In this document: positions 34,479 to 43,133 of the stretch, piece after piece | How positions within the stretch are numbered: position 1 is the first letter of the stretch | How the letters are laid out: every line of letters starts with the position of its first letter | NCBI RefSeq assembly: GCF_030817355.1 | Contig: NZ_JAUSZH010000001.1 | Location: forward strand, 4,749,501 to 4,813,500 | Reading direction: 5' to 3' | Length of the DNA: 64,000 nt | DNA from: Streptomyces sp. V1I1 | GTDB lineage: Bacteria > Actinomycetota > Actinomycetes > Streptomycetales > Streptomycetaceae | Notes under the pieces: model-generated | Database searches by the model: none | Told to the model about the DNA's origin: nothing | Seen by the model: only the letters and a program-made list of their open reading frames with translations | Program-made: the position numbers and the translations under genes

Positions 34479-34994
34479 TCAGCCGAACGCGCCGACCACG
34501 GCGATCAGGACACCGCCCGCCATCGCGCAGCCGAGCGACTGCCGGACCCTGCGGTGCTTGGTCCACAGGATTTCGCTCATGGTCACCAGCTGACGGGTCA
34601 GGGCCGGGAGGGGATCGTGCCGGCCGAGCTGTTCGGCGAGCTGCTCGGGAGTCCAGTGACGCAGGTGTCCGTAGAAGATGAACTGACCCTGCGCGGGCGC
34701 CGACCGGCCCTGGTGGGCATGGCGCGGGAGCACGACGAGAACCGCGAGCGCGGCGGAGAGCCCCAGCAGGAGAACGCCGAGCCACAGTCCGATTTCGGCA
34801 GCGAGCCCGGACAGCGCGCTCAGCCTGCGGCCGGACCCCGACAGGGCGGCCACACCTGCCAGCGCGGCCGACTCCATGGCGAGGGCGAAGGACGCCTTGG
34901 CATCGACGCTGCGGGTCCATTCGCCGAGCGTGGTGTGGATCTGCCACGCGGTCCTGACCGCTTCCTCCCGCGACACCGGTTCCCCCTGTGGCAC
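34479..34994 (-). CDS. Pycsar effector-type membrane protein (PycTM / DUF5706-like)
   Basis: 171 aa from GTG 34994 (GGAGG nine bases upstream). Begins EEAVRTAWQIHTTLGEWTRS then VDAKASFALAMESAALAGV, a family hallmark where a charged helix with Asp-x-Lys leads into TM1; TM2 is GLWLGVLLLGLSAALAVLVV; the cytosolic loop has FIFYGHLRHWTPEQLAEQL; a last helix, LGCAMAGGVLIAVVGAF, ends the protein. In the Pycsar anti-phage system such proteins are triggered by cyclic pyrimidines and damage the membrane. First gene of a two-gene operon with crp. Confidence 0.75.
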   Translation of the reverse strand: MPQGEPVSREEAVRTAWQIHTTLGEWTRSVDAKASFALAMESAALAGVAALSGSGRRLSALSGLAAEIGLWLGVLLLGLSAALAVLVVLPRHAHQGRSAPAQGQFIFYGHLRHWTPEQLAEQLGRHDPLPALTRQLVTMSEILWTKHRRVRQSLGCAMAGGVLIAVVGAFG

Positions 34995-35086
34995 GCGGCT
35001 TCCTCCGCATCCTGACTGTGGTCGTGGTCCATCGCACCATAGCCATGGATACCCGCGCCGGTCATGAACTCCCGCTGTGGCACTGC

Positions 35087-35110
35087 ACTTTGATCAGAAG
35101 TGATCAAAGT
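35087..35110. terminator. Perfect 10-bp palindrome after the MerR gene
   Basis: ACTTTGATCA / TGATCAAAGT with a GAAG spacer, two bases beyond the MerR stop. It may be a terminator or an operator. Its core GTGATCAAAG recurs in the 20-bp repeats at 56485 and 56619. Confidence 0.55.
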
Positions 35111-35112
35111 GA

Positions 35113-35787
35113 TCAGTGGGGGCGCAGCTCGGTCGGGCCGGACTCGGGCAGTTTGCGCAGGCGCCGGTCCAGCGCCATGGAAAGTTCCGCGTCCACCACG
35201 CTCTTCGCCAGCGGCCGCAGCCTGTCCACCTGGTCCTGAGGGGTGTGGGCGCGCAGCATCTCGACGAAGAGTTCCGCCAGTTCGTCCGCGTGGGCGCGGA
35301 CCCGTTGGCCCGCTTCCAGGACCGTCGCCAGTGGGATGCCCGCGCGGACCAGGGCGGATGAGACGTCCAGCAGGCGGCGGCTGATGTGGACGATCTCGTC
35401 GCCGTCCGTCGCCAGATAGCCGAGGTCCAGCGCGGCCGCCAGGTTCTCCGCGGTGACCTCGCCCTCGAAGTAGTCGGCGAGTTCCTGGGGGGTGAGGCGG
35501 ACCGGCTCCTCCTCTGTGGGGGCACCGAGGCCCAGTACGTCACCGACGTCGCGGCCGCTCTCGAAGGCGGTGGCGAGATCGGCGATGCCGTTGAGGGTGT
35601 GGCCGCGTTCCAGCAGGGCGGCGATCGTGCGCAGCCGGGCCAGGTGGTGCTCGTCGTACCAGGCGATACGGCCCTCGCGGCGCGGCGGCGGGATCAGCCC
35701 GCGCTCGCGGTAGAAGCGCAAGGTGCGCACCGTGATGCCGGCCTCCTTGGCCAGCTCCTCCATGCGGTACTCGCGTCCGTCTGCCAC
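35113..35787 (-). CDS. MerR family transcriptional regulator
   Basis: 224 aa from GTG 35787. MerR winged HTH at the start: YRMEELAKEAGITVRTLRFY then RERGLIPPPRREGRIAWYDE. The C-terminal ~130 residues are helical, with no Cys cluster, so a metal sensor is unlikely; it is closer to drug or metabolite sensors. Divergent from the monooxygenase operon (143-bp gap), which it probably controls. Confidence 0.88.
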   Translation of the reverse strand: MADGREYRMEELAKEAGITVRTLRFYRERGLIPPPRREGRIAWYDEHHLARLRTIAALLERGHTLNGIADLATAFESGRDVGDVLGLGAPTEEEPVRLTPQELADYFEGEVTAENLAAALDLGYLATDGDEIVHISRRLLDVSSALVRAGIPLATVLEAGQRVRAHADELAELFVEMLRAHTPQDQVDRLRPLAKSVVDAELSMALDRRLRKLPESGPTELRPH

Positions 35788-35930
35788 AGGGGAAGCCTAT
35801 GTTGTACCACCGGTAACTTGTCGGGTCCTGCCCCTACCGCTCGGTATGACACTGCTCTACTCTCCCCATCATGCCAGTGATTGCTGGCGTGGTCTGGCAG
35901 GATTATGACGTTCCAGCGGGAGGCGGCGGC

Positions 35931-37451
35931 ATGGGCCAGCAGCACGAGCACGTACGAGTGGCGGTGATCGGATCCGGATTCGGCGGCCTGGGGGCCGCGG
36001 TCCGGCTGCGCCGCGAGGGGATCACCGACTTCGTCGTCCTGGAACGGGCGGATTCGGTCGGCGGAACCTGGCGGGACAACAGCTATCCGGGGTGCGCGTG
36101 CGACGTGCCCTCGCACCTCTACTCGTTCTCCTTCGCGCCCAACCCCGACTGGCCGCGCACCTTCTCCGGGCAGGAACACATCCGCGCGTATCTGGAGCAT
36201 GTCGCGGAAACCTTCCGGCTCCGTTCCCACATCCGCTTCAACCATGAAGTGCTGATGATGCGCTGGGACAACGACGAACTGCGCTGGGAGATCGAGACCT
36301 CGCAGGGCACGCTCACCGCCGATGTCGTCGTCTCGGCGACAGGTCCGCTGTCCGACCCGAAGATGCCGGAGATCGACGGTCTTGCCGGCTTCCCGGGCAA
36401 GGTCTTCCACTCCTCCCGCTGGGACCACGACTACGACCTGCGAGGCAAGCGCGTCGCGATGATCGGGACCGGCGCTTCGGCGATCCAGATCGTGCCGTCG
36501 ATCCAGCCGGAAGTAGGGAAGCTGACGCTCTTCCAGCGGACCCCGCCGTGGGTGATGCCGCGGATGGACCGGGCGATCAGCGGGGCCGAGCGCTGGCTGC
36601 ACCGGCAGCTTCCGTTCACCGGTTCGGCGCGGCGCGGACTGCTGTGGGGGATCAGGGAGTTGCAGGTCAGCGCGTTCACCAAGCGGCCCAAGGAACTTGG
36701 GCTCGTCGAGTCGCTCGCCAAGGCCAATATGGCCAAGGCCATCAAGGACCCGGCCCTGCGGGCCAAGTTGACGCCCTCGTACCGCATCGGCTGCAAGCGG
36801 ATCCTGCTGTCGAGCGATTACTACCCGGCGCTGGTGAAGCCCAACGTGGATGTGGTGGCTTCGGGGCTGGTGGAGGTGCGCGGATCGACGGTCGTCGCTG
36901 CCGACGGTACGGAAGCCGAGGTCGACGCGATCATCTTCGGCACCGGCTTCCATGTGACCGACCTGCCGATCGCGGAGCGGGTGGTCGGAGCCGACGGCAT
37001 CACGCTCGCGGAGGCATGGAAGGACGGGATGGAGTCGCTGCGGGGCGCCACCGCGGCCGGCTTCCCCAACTGGATGTCGATCATCGGCCCCAACACGGGC
37101 CTCGGGAACTCCTCGATGATCCTGATGATCGAGTCGCAGCTGAACTACATGGCCGACTACATGCGGCAGTTGAATGTGCTGGGCGGGCGCGCGGCGCTGG
37201 CGGTCCGGCCGTCCGCGGTGAGTGCGTGGAACCGGCGGGTGCAGGAGCGGATGGAGCGGACGGTGTGGAAGTCCGGCGGCTGCAACAGCTGGTACCTGGA
37301 CGCGAATGGGCGCAACACCACGCTGTGGCCGGGGACGACGGGTGAGTTCCGGAAGGCGACGCGTGAGGTGGATCTCGCGGAGTACGAGGTCGTACGGATG
37401 CGTGCGACGTCCGCGCCGGCTGTCGAGGCGACCGCGGAGGCCGTGCGATGA
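35931..37451 (+). CDS. Flavin monooxygenase, Baeyer-Villiger type
   Basis: 506 aa from ATG 35931 (GGGAGG upstream). FAD Rossmann motif VIGSGFGGLGAAVRL, GGTWRDNSYPGCACDVPSHL, the BVMO fingerprint FPGKVFHSSRWDHD, NADPH motif MIGTGASAIQIVP and IFGTGFHVTD. Oxidises ketones to esters or lactones with NADPH and O2. Coupled (ATGA) to a hydrolase that could open the product, then to an SDR that could supply the ketone: a coherent catabolic operon. Confidence 0.9.
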   Translation: MGQQHEHVRVAVIGSGFGGLGAAVRLRREGITDFVVLERADSVGGTWRDNSYPGCACDVPSHLYSFSFAPNPDWPRTFSGQEHIRAYLEHVAETFRLRSHIRFNHEVLMMRWDNDELRWEIETSQGTLTADVVVSATGPLSDPKMPEIDGLAGFPGKVFHSSRWDHDYDLRGKRVAMIGTGASAIQIVPSIQPEVGKLTLFQRTPPWVMPRMDRAISGAERWLHRQLPFTGSARRGLLWGIRELQVSAFTKRPKELGLVESLAKANMAKAIKDPALRAKLTPSYRIGCKRILLSSDYYPALVKPNVDVVASGLVEVRGSTVVAADGTEAEVDAIIFGTGFHVTDLPIAERVVGADGITLAEAWKDGMESLRGATAAGFPNWMSIIGPNTGLGNSSMILMIESQLNYMADYMRQLNVLGGRAALAVRPSAVSAWNRRVQERMERTVWKSGGCNSWYLDANGRNTTLWPGTTGEFRKATREVDLAEYEVVRMRATSAPAVEATAEAVR

Positions 37452-38437
37452 GCCAGCCGAGCCAGCCGAGCCGGACCAGCCGGACCAGCCGGACCAGCCG
37501 GACCAGCCGGACCAGCCGGACCAGCCGGACTCTGACCGCCGTGTCCGCCGACGGGTCGACGATCCATGTCGAGGTGTACGGCCCGGACGGCGCGCCCGCC
37601 GTCGTCCTCGCCCACGGCTGGACCTGTTCCACCCTCTTCTGGGCCGCGCAGATAAGGGAGTTGGCGGGCGACCACCGAGTGGTCGTCTACGACCAGCGCG
37701 GCCACGGCCGTACCCCGTTCGCCGCGGTCGGTACGGACCTCCTCGCCGACGACCTGGAAGCGGTGCTCGGTGCCGTACTGGCTCCCGGCGAGAAGGCCCT
37801 GCTCGCCGGGCACTCCATGGGCGGGATGACCCTGATGGCCGCGTCGGGGCGGGCTGCCTTCGCGGAGCACGCGGCCGCGGTGCTGCTGTGCAGTACGGGC
37901 AGTTCGCGGCTGGTCGAGGAGTCGCTGGTGCTGCCGATGCGCGCCGGGCGGCTGCGGACCCGGATCACTCGGATGGTTCTCGGGGCGCGAGCCCCGCTCG
38001 GACCCGTGACGCCGGTCTCCAAGCGGATCCTCAAGTACGCGACGATGGGCCCAGGTTCGGCGCCGGAACGGGTGGCGGAGTGCGCCCGTATCGTGCACGC
38101 CTGCCCGCGGCCGTCCCGGGTGGCCTGGGCGCATGTGCTCGCGGAGGTCGATCTCGAGGCGGGCGTACGGGAGTTGCGGGTGCCCTCGGTCGTGGTGGCG
38201 GGCACGGGGGACCGGCTCACCCCGATGGTGCATGCGCGGCGGCTGGCCGCGGAGCTGCCCGACTGCCGCGAGCTGGTGGAGCTCGCCGGGATGGGCCATA
38301 TGACGCCGGTGGAGGCCCCGGAGGTCGTCACCGCGAAGATCCGCGAGCTGGTAGCTACGTTTGTGAACGCGGATGCGACGGCGAGCGCGAACGCGACGTC
38401 GAGCGCGAACGTGAAGGCGAAGGAGGAGGCCGCATGA
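37448..38437 (+). CDS. Alpha/beta hydrolase with repeat-derived N-terminus
   Basis: 329 aa. Core: VVLAHGWTCSTLFW (oxyanion), YDQRGHGRT, nucleophile in LLAGHSMGGMT, Asp in VAGTGDRLTP, His in MGHMTPVEAP. Probably hydrolyses the ester or lactone made by the upstream monooxygenase. The first ~28 residues are Ser-Arg-Thr repeats from a 9-bp array, and the C-terminus is a low-complexity Ala/Asn/Ser tail; both are outside the fold. ATGA overlap on both sides. Confidence 0.9.
   Translation: MSQPSQPSRTSRTSRTSRTSRTSRTSRTLTAVSADGSTIHVEVYGPDGAPAVVLAHGWTCSTLFWAAQIRELAGDHRVVVYDQRGHGRTPFAAVGTDLLADDLEAVLGAVLAPGEKALLAGHSMGGMTLMAASGRAAFAEHAAAVLLCSTGSSRLVEESLVLPMRAGRLRTRITRMVLGARAPLGPVTPVSKRILKYATMGPGSAPERVAECARIVHACPRPSRVAWAHVLAEVDLEAGVRELRVPSVVVAGTGDRLTPMVHARRLAAELPDCRELVELAGMGHMTPVEAPEVVTAKIRELVATFVNADATASANATSSANVKAKEEAA
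37471..37524 (+). repeat. 9-bp tandem array (6 copies) coding Ser-Arg-Thr
   Basis: CCGGACCAG is repeated six times, flanked by partial units, at the 5' end of the hydrolase gene. It is the fourth 9-bp array in the window. Confidence 0.95.
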
Positions 38438-39324
38438 GCAGGACGAGCCTGGAGGGGCAGGTCGCGGTCGTCACCGGCGCGGCGCGGGGCGTGGGCGAGC
38501 TGCTCGCCCGCAAGCTCTCGGCGCGCGGCGCGAAGGTGGCGCTGGTGGGCCTCGAGCCGGACGAGCTGAAGCAGGTCTCGGGCAGACTGCACACCGAGAG
38601 CGACTGGTGGCATGCGGATGTGACCGACCACGAGGCGATGGCGCAGGTCGCGCGGGAGGTCAAGGAGCGCTTCGGCAAGGTCGACATCGTCGTCGCGAAC
38701 GCGGGCGTGGCGTCGGGCGGTCCCTTCGTGGACTCGGATCCGGCCGCGTGGCGGCGGGTGATCGAGGTGAATCTGATCGGGAGCGCGGTCACGGGCCGGG
38801 CGTTCCTGCCGGTGCTGATCGAGAGCCGGGGGTACTTCCTGCAGATCGCGTCACTGGCCGCGATCACGCCGGCACCGATGATGACGGCGTACTGCGCGTC
38901 CAAGTCGGGCGTCGAGGCCTTCGCCCACAGCCTGCGGGCGGAGGTCGGGTACAAGGGCGTGCGAGTGGGTGTCGGCTATCTGTCCTGGACGGATACGGAC
39001 ATGGTGCGCGGGGCCGACCAGGACGAGGTGATGCGGGAGCTGCGGCAGCGGCTGCCCTGGCCGTCGAACCGTACGTATCCGCTGGGCCCGGCGGTGGACC
39101 GGATCGTGGCCGGGATCGAGCGACGGTCCGCGCATGTGTACGCGCAGTGGTGGCTGCGCGGGATGCAGTCGGTGCGGGGCTGTCTGCCGGGGCTCATCGG
39201 GGTGGTCGGCCAGCGGGAGATGCGGCGTTTCGAACCGCGGCTGCCTGGGGTCGGAAAGGGGCTCGTGGGGGCGGGCGGGGCGGCGGACGAGGCGGCGCGG
39301 AATGCGAGTACGCAGCGTCAGTGA
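38434..39324 (+). CDS. SDR family oxidoreductase
   Basis: 296 aa from ATG 38434. Cofactor motif VVTGAARGVGELLARKL, NAG in VVANAGVASGG, catalytic Ser...Tyr-x3-Lys in IASLAAITPAPMMTAYCASK. NAD(P)-dependent alcohol/ketone interconversion. Last gene of the monooxygenase-hydrolase-SDR operon, coupled by ATGA. The C-terminal ~40 residues are Gly/Ala-rich. Confidence 0.9.
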   Translation: MSRTSLEGQVAVVTGAARGVGELLARKLSARGAKVALVGLEPDELKQVSGRLHTESDWWHADVTDHEAMAQVAREVKERFGKVDIVVANAGVASGGPFVDSDPAAWRRVIEVNLIGSAVTGRAFLPVLIESRGYFLQIASLAAITPAPMMTAYCASKSGVEAFAHSLRAEVGYKGVRVGVGYLSWTDTDMVRGADQDEVMRELRQRLPWPSNRTYPLGPAVDRIVAGIERRSAHVYAQWWLRGMQSVRGCLPGLIGVVGQREMRRFEPRLPGVGKGLVGAGGAADEAARNASTQRQ

Positions 39325-39423
39325 TCGAAATGCGAGGCATGTCCAGGAGTGTCACGCTGGTGTAGAGGCACAGGGGGCGTGCTGACCCCCGCCCTCCTCA
39401 CACCCTTCTAGGAGTGAATGTTC

Positions 39424-39612
39424 ATGGGCATCGCAGACCAGTTCAAGGACAAGGCCGACGCGCTCGAGGAGCGGGCGCAGAAGGCCGAGGGGGGCGCGAA
39501 GAAGAAAGCGGCGAAGCGGTCTGGTAAGCCGGAGGAAGGGCCCCGGGAGCGGACCACCGAACAGGCCATGCAGGACGCCGAGGACAAGTTCAAGCAGGAC
39601 TACGACATCTGA
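39424..39612 (+). CDS. Small charged helical protein, CsbD-like in character
   Basis: 62 aa from ATG 39424 (GGAG nine bases upstream; ATG 39418 is too close to it). Starts MGIADQFKDKADALEERAQK, with dense Lys/Glu and a single long helix, resembling small stress proteins. I recognise it as a conserved Streptomyces hypothetical; no function is known. It stands alone with its own terminator. Confidence 0.75.
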   Translation: MGIADQFKDKADALEERAQKAEGGAKKKAAKRSGKPEEGPRERTTEQAMQDAEDKFKQDYDI

Positions 39613-39625
39613 ATCCACGCAGCGA

Positions 39626-39658
39626 AGGGGCGCGCCCGTGCCGACGGGCCGCGCCCCT
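39626..39658. terminator. Bidirectional terminator hairpin
   Basis: AGGGGCGCGCCCGT / ACGGGCCGCGCCCCT (one bulged C, loop GCCG) between the small protein and the convergent tricorn gene. Confidence 0.8.
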
Positions 39659-39705
39659 CTTGCGTGCGGGGGTGCCCGGGTGCGAAGTGCCCCGGGTGAG
39701 GGGCC

Positions 39706-42700
39706 TCACGCCCTCCGCGGCGGCAGCTTCGGGCGGCGGAGGTCCGGGGCCTGGGAGTAGTCCGGCGGCTCCGCCGCCGGGTGGGTCTTCAGGAGGTCCA
39801 GGGCCAGTTGGATCGCGTCGTCCAGCTGGACGTGGCGGCCCTCCGCCCAGTCCAGGGGGGTGCGCAGCGCGTCCAGGTCCGGGTCCACGCCGTGGTTTTC
39901 GATGGACCAGCCGTACGCGTCGAACCATGCCGCGTTCATCGGGACCGTGATCACCGTGCCGTCGCCCAGGCGGTGGCGGCCCGTCATGCCCACCACGCCA
40001 CCCCAGGTGCGGCTGCCCACCACCGGGCCCAGGCCCAGCAGTTTGAAGGCCGCGGTGATCATGTCGCCGTCCGACGACGTCGCCTCGTCGGCAAGGGCGA
40101 CAATCGGGCCGCGCGGAGCGTTCGACGCGTACGAGACCGGCTGGGCGTTCCGCGTCAGGTCCCAGCCGAGGATCTTCCGCGTCAGCTTCTCCACGACCAG
40201 TTCGCTGATGTGGCCGCCCGCATTGCCGCGTACGTCCACGAGCAGTGCAGGCCGGGACACTTCGAGCCGCAGATCGCGGTTGAACTGTGCCCAGCCCGAC
40301 CCGCCCATGTCCGGGATGTGCAGATACCCGCACTTGTCGCCGCTCAACTCCCGTACCACCTCGCGGCGTTTGGCCACCCAGTCCTGGTACCGCAGCGGCC
40401 GCTCGTCCACCAGCGGGACGATCGCCACCCGTCGGGCGTGCCCCTCGCCCTCCGCCGGCTGGAAGGTCAGCTCGACCGTCGTGCCGCCCGCCGCCGAGAG
40501 CATCGGGTAGGGGCCCGCCACCGGGTCCACGGGGCGGCCGTCGACATGAGTGAGGATCGCGCCCTCGCGGATGCCCGTGCCGGCCAGCGGCGAACGCGCC
40601 TTGGAGTCGGACGATTCGCCCGGCAGGATCCGTTGGATCAGCCAATTCCCGTCCCGGCAGACCAGGTTCGCGCCCAGCAGGCCCATCGCCCGCTGGTAGT
40701 GCGGCGGTCCTTCATTGCGCCGCGCGGGCGTGACGAACGCATGGGACGTGCCCAGCTCGCCCAGCACTTCGCGCAGCAGATCCGCGAACTCGTCCGGCGA
40801 CGCGACCCGTTCGACCAGCGGACGGTACTGGTCGAGCACCGCGTCCCAGTCGAGGCCGCACATCCCCGGCTCCCAGAAATACGCGCGGATGATGCGGCCC
40901 GCCTCCCCGTACGCCTGTCGCCATTCGGACGGCGGGTCCACCTCGTGCAGGATCCGGCGCAGGTCCAGATAGACCGTCGAGTCGCTGTCCCCGGACTCGG
41001 TGGCCGGGACCGCGCGCAGCTCCCCGTCGTCCACGACCACCAGCCGGCTGCCGTCGCCGCTGACCGCGAACCAGTCGAGATGGCCGACCAGTTCGGTCTT
41101 GCGGGCCTTGGTGATGTCGAAGTGCTCCAGCGTGGGGCGGCCCGAGGTGTCCGCGGGGTTGGCGAACGTCTCGCCGAGCGCCCCGGAGATCGGCCAGCGC
41201 AGCCAGACCAGCCCGCCGCCGCTGACCGGATGGAGCGCCGAGTACTTGGAGGCGGTGACGGGGAAGGGGGTGACCCGGTCCGCCAGCCCCTCGACCTCGA
41301 CCATGACCGTGCCGTCGCCCTCCTCGGATTCGTCCAGCGGGTCGAGCCCGCCCGCCGCGGGCCGCCCGTCCGGCAGTAGCGCGAAGGGCGAAGGTGTCGC
41401 GGACGACAGCGGTACGAGATAGGGGCGGCAGCCCAGCGGGAAGGACAGGTCCCCGGTGTGCACGTCGTACACCGGGTCGAAGCCCCGCCAGGACAGGAAG
41501 GCGAGATAGCGGCCGTCGCGCGTGAAGACCGGATTCTCGTCCTCGAAGCGGCCGTTGGTGACGTCGACGATCGTACGGTCCTTGATGCGGGCCATCTTGA
41601 TCTGCCGCAGCGAGCGCCCGATGCCCGGCTGCGACCAGGTGAGCCAGGCGCCGTCCGGCGAGAAGGCCAGGTCGCGGACCGGCCCGTTGATGGAGCGGAT
41701 CAGCTCCGTCACCTCTCCGCCCCCCGGACCTTCGGCCCGGGAGGTGCCCGCTGCCTCCTCCTCCTCGGTCACGTCGAGCAGCAGCAGCCGGCCGTCGTTC
41801 GACGCGATCGCGAGCCGCTCCCCGTCCGGGTCCGACACCATTTCGTGGACGCGTCCCAGTTCCCCCGAGGCCAGCCGGCGTGGCTCCCGTTCGCCGCTCG
41901 CCCGCGGCAGATACGCGATCTCGACGGCGTCCTCGCCGTCGGCGCTTGTGACATAGGCGACCTGGCCGCCGCTGCCGAGCATCTCCGGCAGCCGGACCCG
42001 TACGCCCGGGGTGTCAACGATCGTGCGCGCCGGACCGTCGCGGTGTGTGAGCCAGTACAGGCTGCCGCGTACGTTGACGGCGCTGGCCCGCCCGGTCGTG
42101 TCGACCGTGATCGCGTCCACGTGGCTGGAGGCGGGCACATGGTAGGCGCGGCGTCCGGCGCGCGGGCCCCCGAGCCGTACCTCCAGCTTGCGCGGCACCG
42201 CGTCCGGCGCCGTCAGATCGTCGACGATCCACACCTCGCCCGCGCACTGGTACACAACCCTGCGACCGTCGCTAGAGGCGTGCCGGGCGTAGAAGGCGTC
42301 ATGGTCGGTGTGGCGCCGGAGATCGGTCCCGTCGGGCCGGCAGGAGTAGAGATTGCCGACGCCCTCGTGGTCGGAGAGGAACGCGATACGCCCCGAGACG
42401 AACATCGGGCAGTCCAGGTGGCCGTTCAGATCTGGGAGCAGCCGCTCCCCGTGCAGCCAGAGCCTGCCCGTCGCTCCGCCCCGGTACCGCTTCCACGCGG
42501 CCGGTTCGTGCGGCGGCTTGCCGGTGAGGAGCAGCGAGCGGTGCTCTCCCTCGATGTCCGCGACCTGGATGTCGGACGTCGGGCCCCAGGGGAGCCGCCG
42601 GCCGGGGGAGCCGTCGGTGGCCACCTTGTAGGCCCAGGAGAAGTACGAGAAGGGCTGGCCGTGCGAGGAGACGGCCAGGATGTTGCCGTCCGGGTCCCAG

Positions 42701-42999
42701 CCGCAGACCCGGGTGTCGGTGGAGCCCCAGTAGGTCAGCCGTCTGGCAGGCCCGCCGGCGACCGGCGCCAGATGTATCTCCGGGTCGAGGCTGCGCCAGT
42801 TCGTGTACGCGATGTGCGCGCCGTCGGGGGAGAAGCGCGGATGGCTGATTCTGGTCCGGTCGACGGTCACCCGCCAGGCGCGGCCCGGCCTGTGTCCGGC
42901 GGGCACGAGGGGCGCGATCCAGAGATCGTCCTCGGCGGCGAAGCACAGCAAGTCCTCGTGCAGGTGCGGGAAACGGAGATACGCGACGTCGTCACTCAC
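39706..42999 (-). CDS. Tricorn protease
   Basis: 1097 aa. N-terminal six-bladed and seven-bladed beta-propellers (LRFPHLHEDLLCFAAEDDLW, RISHPRFSPDGAHIAYTNW), a PDZ domain near residue 800, and a C-terminal S41 serine peptidase. Catalytic residues: His753 in GELGTSHAFV, Ser976-Asp977 in EATSSDGDM; RGNAGGHISE is the structural loop. Degrades oligopeptides released by larger proteases. An in-frame interspersed repeat at 41712-41749 adds GTSRAEGPGGG in a propeller loop. Confidence 0.94.
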   Translation of the reverse strand: MSDDVAYLRFPHLHEDLLCFAAEDDLWIAPLVPAGHRPGRAWRVTVDRTRISHPRFSPDGAHIAYTNWRSLDPEIHLAPVAGGPARRLTYWGSTDTRVCGWDPDGNILAVSSHGQPFSYFSWAYKVATDGSPGRRLPWGPTSDIQVADIEGEHRSLLLTGKPPHEPAAWKRYRGGATGRLWLHGERLLPDLNGHLDCPMFVSGRIAFLSDHEGVGNLYSCRPDGTDLRRHTDHDAFYARHASSDGRRVVYQCAGEVWIVDDLTAPDAVPRKLEVRLGGPRAGRRAYHVPASSHVDAITVDTTGRASAVNVRGSLYWLTHRDGPARTIVDTPGVRVRLPEMLGSGGQVAYVTSADGEDAVEIAYLPRASGEREPRRLASGELGRVHEMVSDPDGERLAIASNDGRLLLLDVTEEEEAAGTSRAEGPGGGEVTELIRSINGPVRDLAFSPDGAWLTWSQPGIGRSLRQIKMARIKDRTIVDVTNGRFEDENPVFTRDGRYLAFLSWRGFDPVYDVHTGDLSFPLGCRPYLVPLSSATPSPFALLPDGRPAAGGLDPLDESEEGDGTVMVEVEGLADRVTPFPVTASKYSALHPVSGGGLVWLRWPISGALGETFANPADTSGRPTLEHFDITKARKTELVGHLDWFAVSGDGSRLVVVDDGELRAVPATESGDSDSTVYLDLRRILHEVDPPSEWRQAYGEAGRIIRAYFWEPGMCGLDWDAVLDQYRPLVERVASPDEFADLLREVLGELGTSHAFVTPARRNEGPPHYQRAMGLLGANLVCRDGNWLIQRILPGESSDSKARSPLAGTGIREGAILTHVDGRPVDPVAGPYPMLSAAGGTTVELTFQPAEGEGHARRVAIVPLVDERPLRYQDWVAKRREVVRELSGDKCGYLHIPDMGGSGWAQFNRDLRLEVSRPALLVDVRGNAGGHISELVVEKLTRKILGWDLTRNAQPVSYASNAPRGPIVALADEATSSDGDMITAAFKLLGLGPVVGSRTWGGVVGMTGRHRLGDGTVITVPMNAAWFDAYGWSIENHGVDPDLDALRTPLDWAEGRHVQLDDAIQLALDLLKTHPAAEPPDYSQAPDLRRPKLPPRRA
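41712..41749. repeat. Interspersed palindromic repeat inserted in tricorn
   Basis: CCTCTCC / GGGAGG arms around CCGGACCTTCGGCCCGG, then TGCCC. Same family as 4256-4291 and 63561-63594; encodes GTSRAEGPGGG. Confidence 0.7.
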
Positions 43000-43054
43000 C
43001 CCCCAATGCTTTCGGTGTCAGGGGGGTGCGGCAACTTGTGACGCAGAACACGAC

Positions 43055-43072
43055 CGAAACGATTTCGTTTCG
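43055..43072. promoter_or_regulatory. TetR operator 1
   Basis: CGAAACG-ATTT-CGTTTCG, perfect 7-bp arms, between the tricorn start and the TetR gene. Confidence 0.7.
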
Positions 43073-43100
43073 CAGAGGCTCCGGGCTATCTTCGTACTGT

Positions 43101-43115
43101 ACGAAACCGTTTCGT
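43101..43115. promoter_or_regulatory. TetR operator 2
   Basis: ACGAAACCGTTTCGT, a perfect palindrome with one central base, 19 bp before ATG 43134. It shares GAAAC/GTTTC half-sites with operator 1, so both are likely sites of the adjacent TetR protein. Confidence 0.75.
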
Positions 43116-43133
43116 TCAGATTGGAGGTCGACC

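Noticed and set aside
35931..39324. Natural-product gene cluster
   Set aside because: A monooxygenase, hydrolase and SDR alone, without any core synthase, fit a catabolic operon better.
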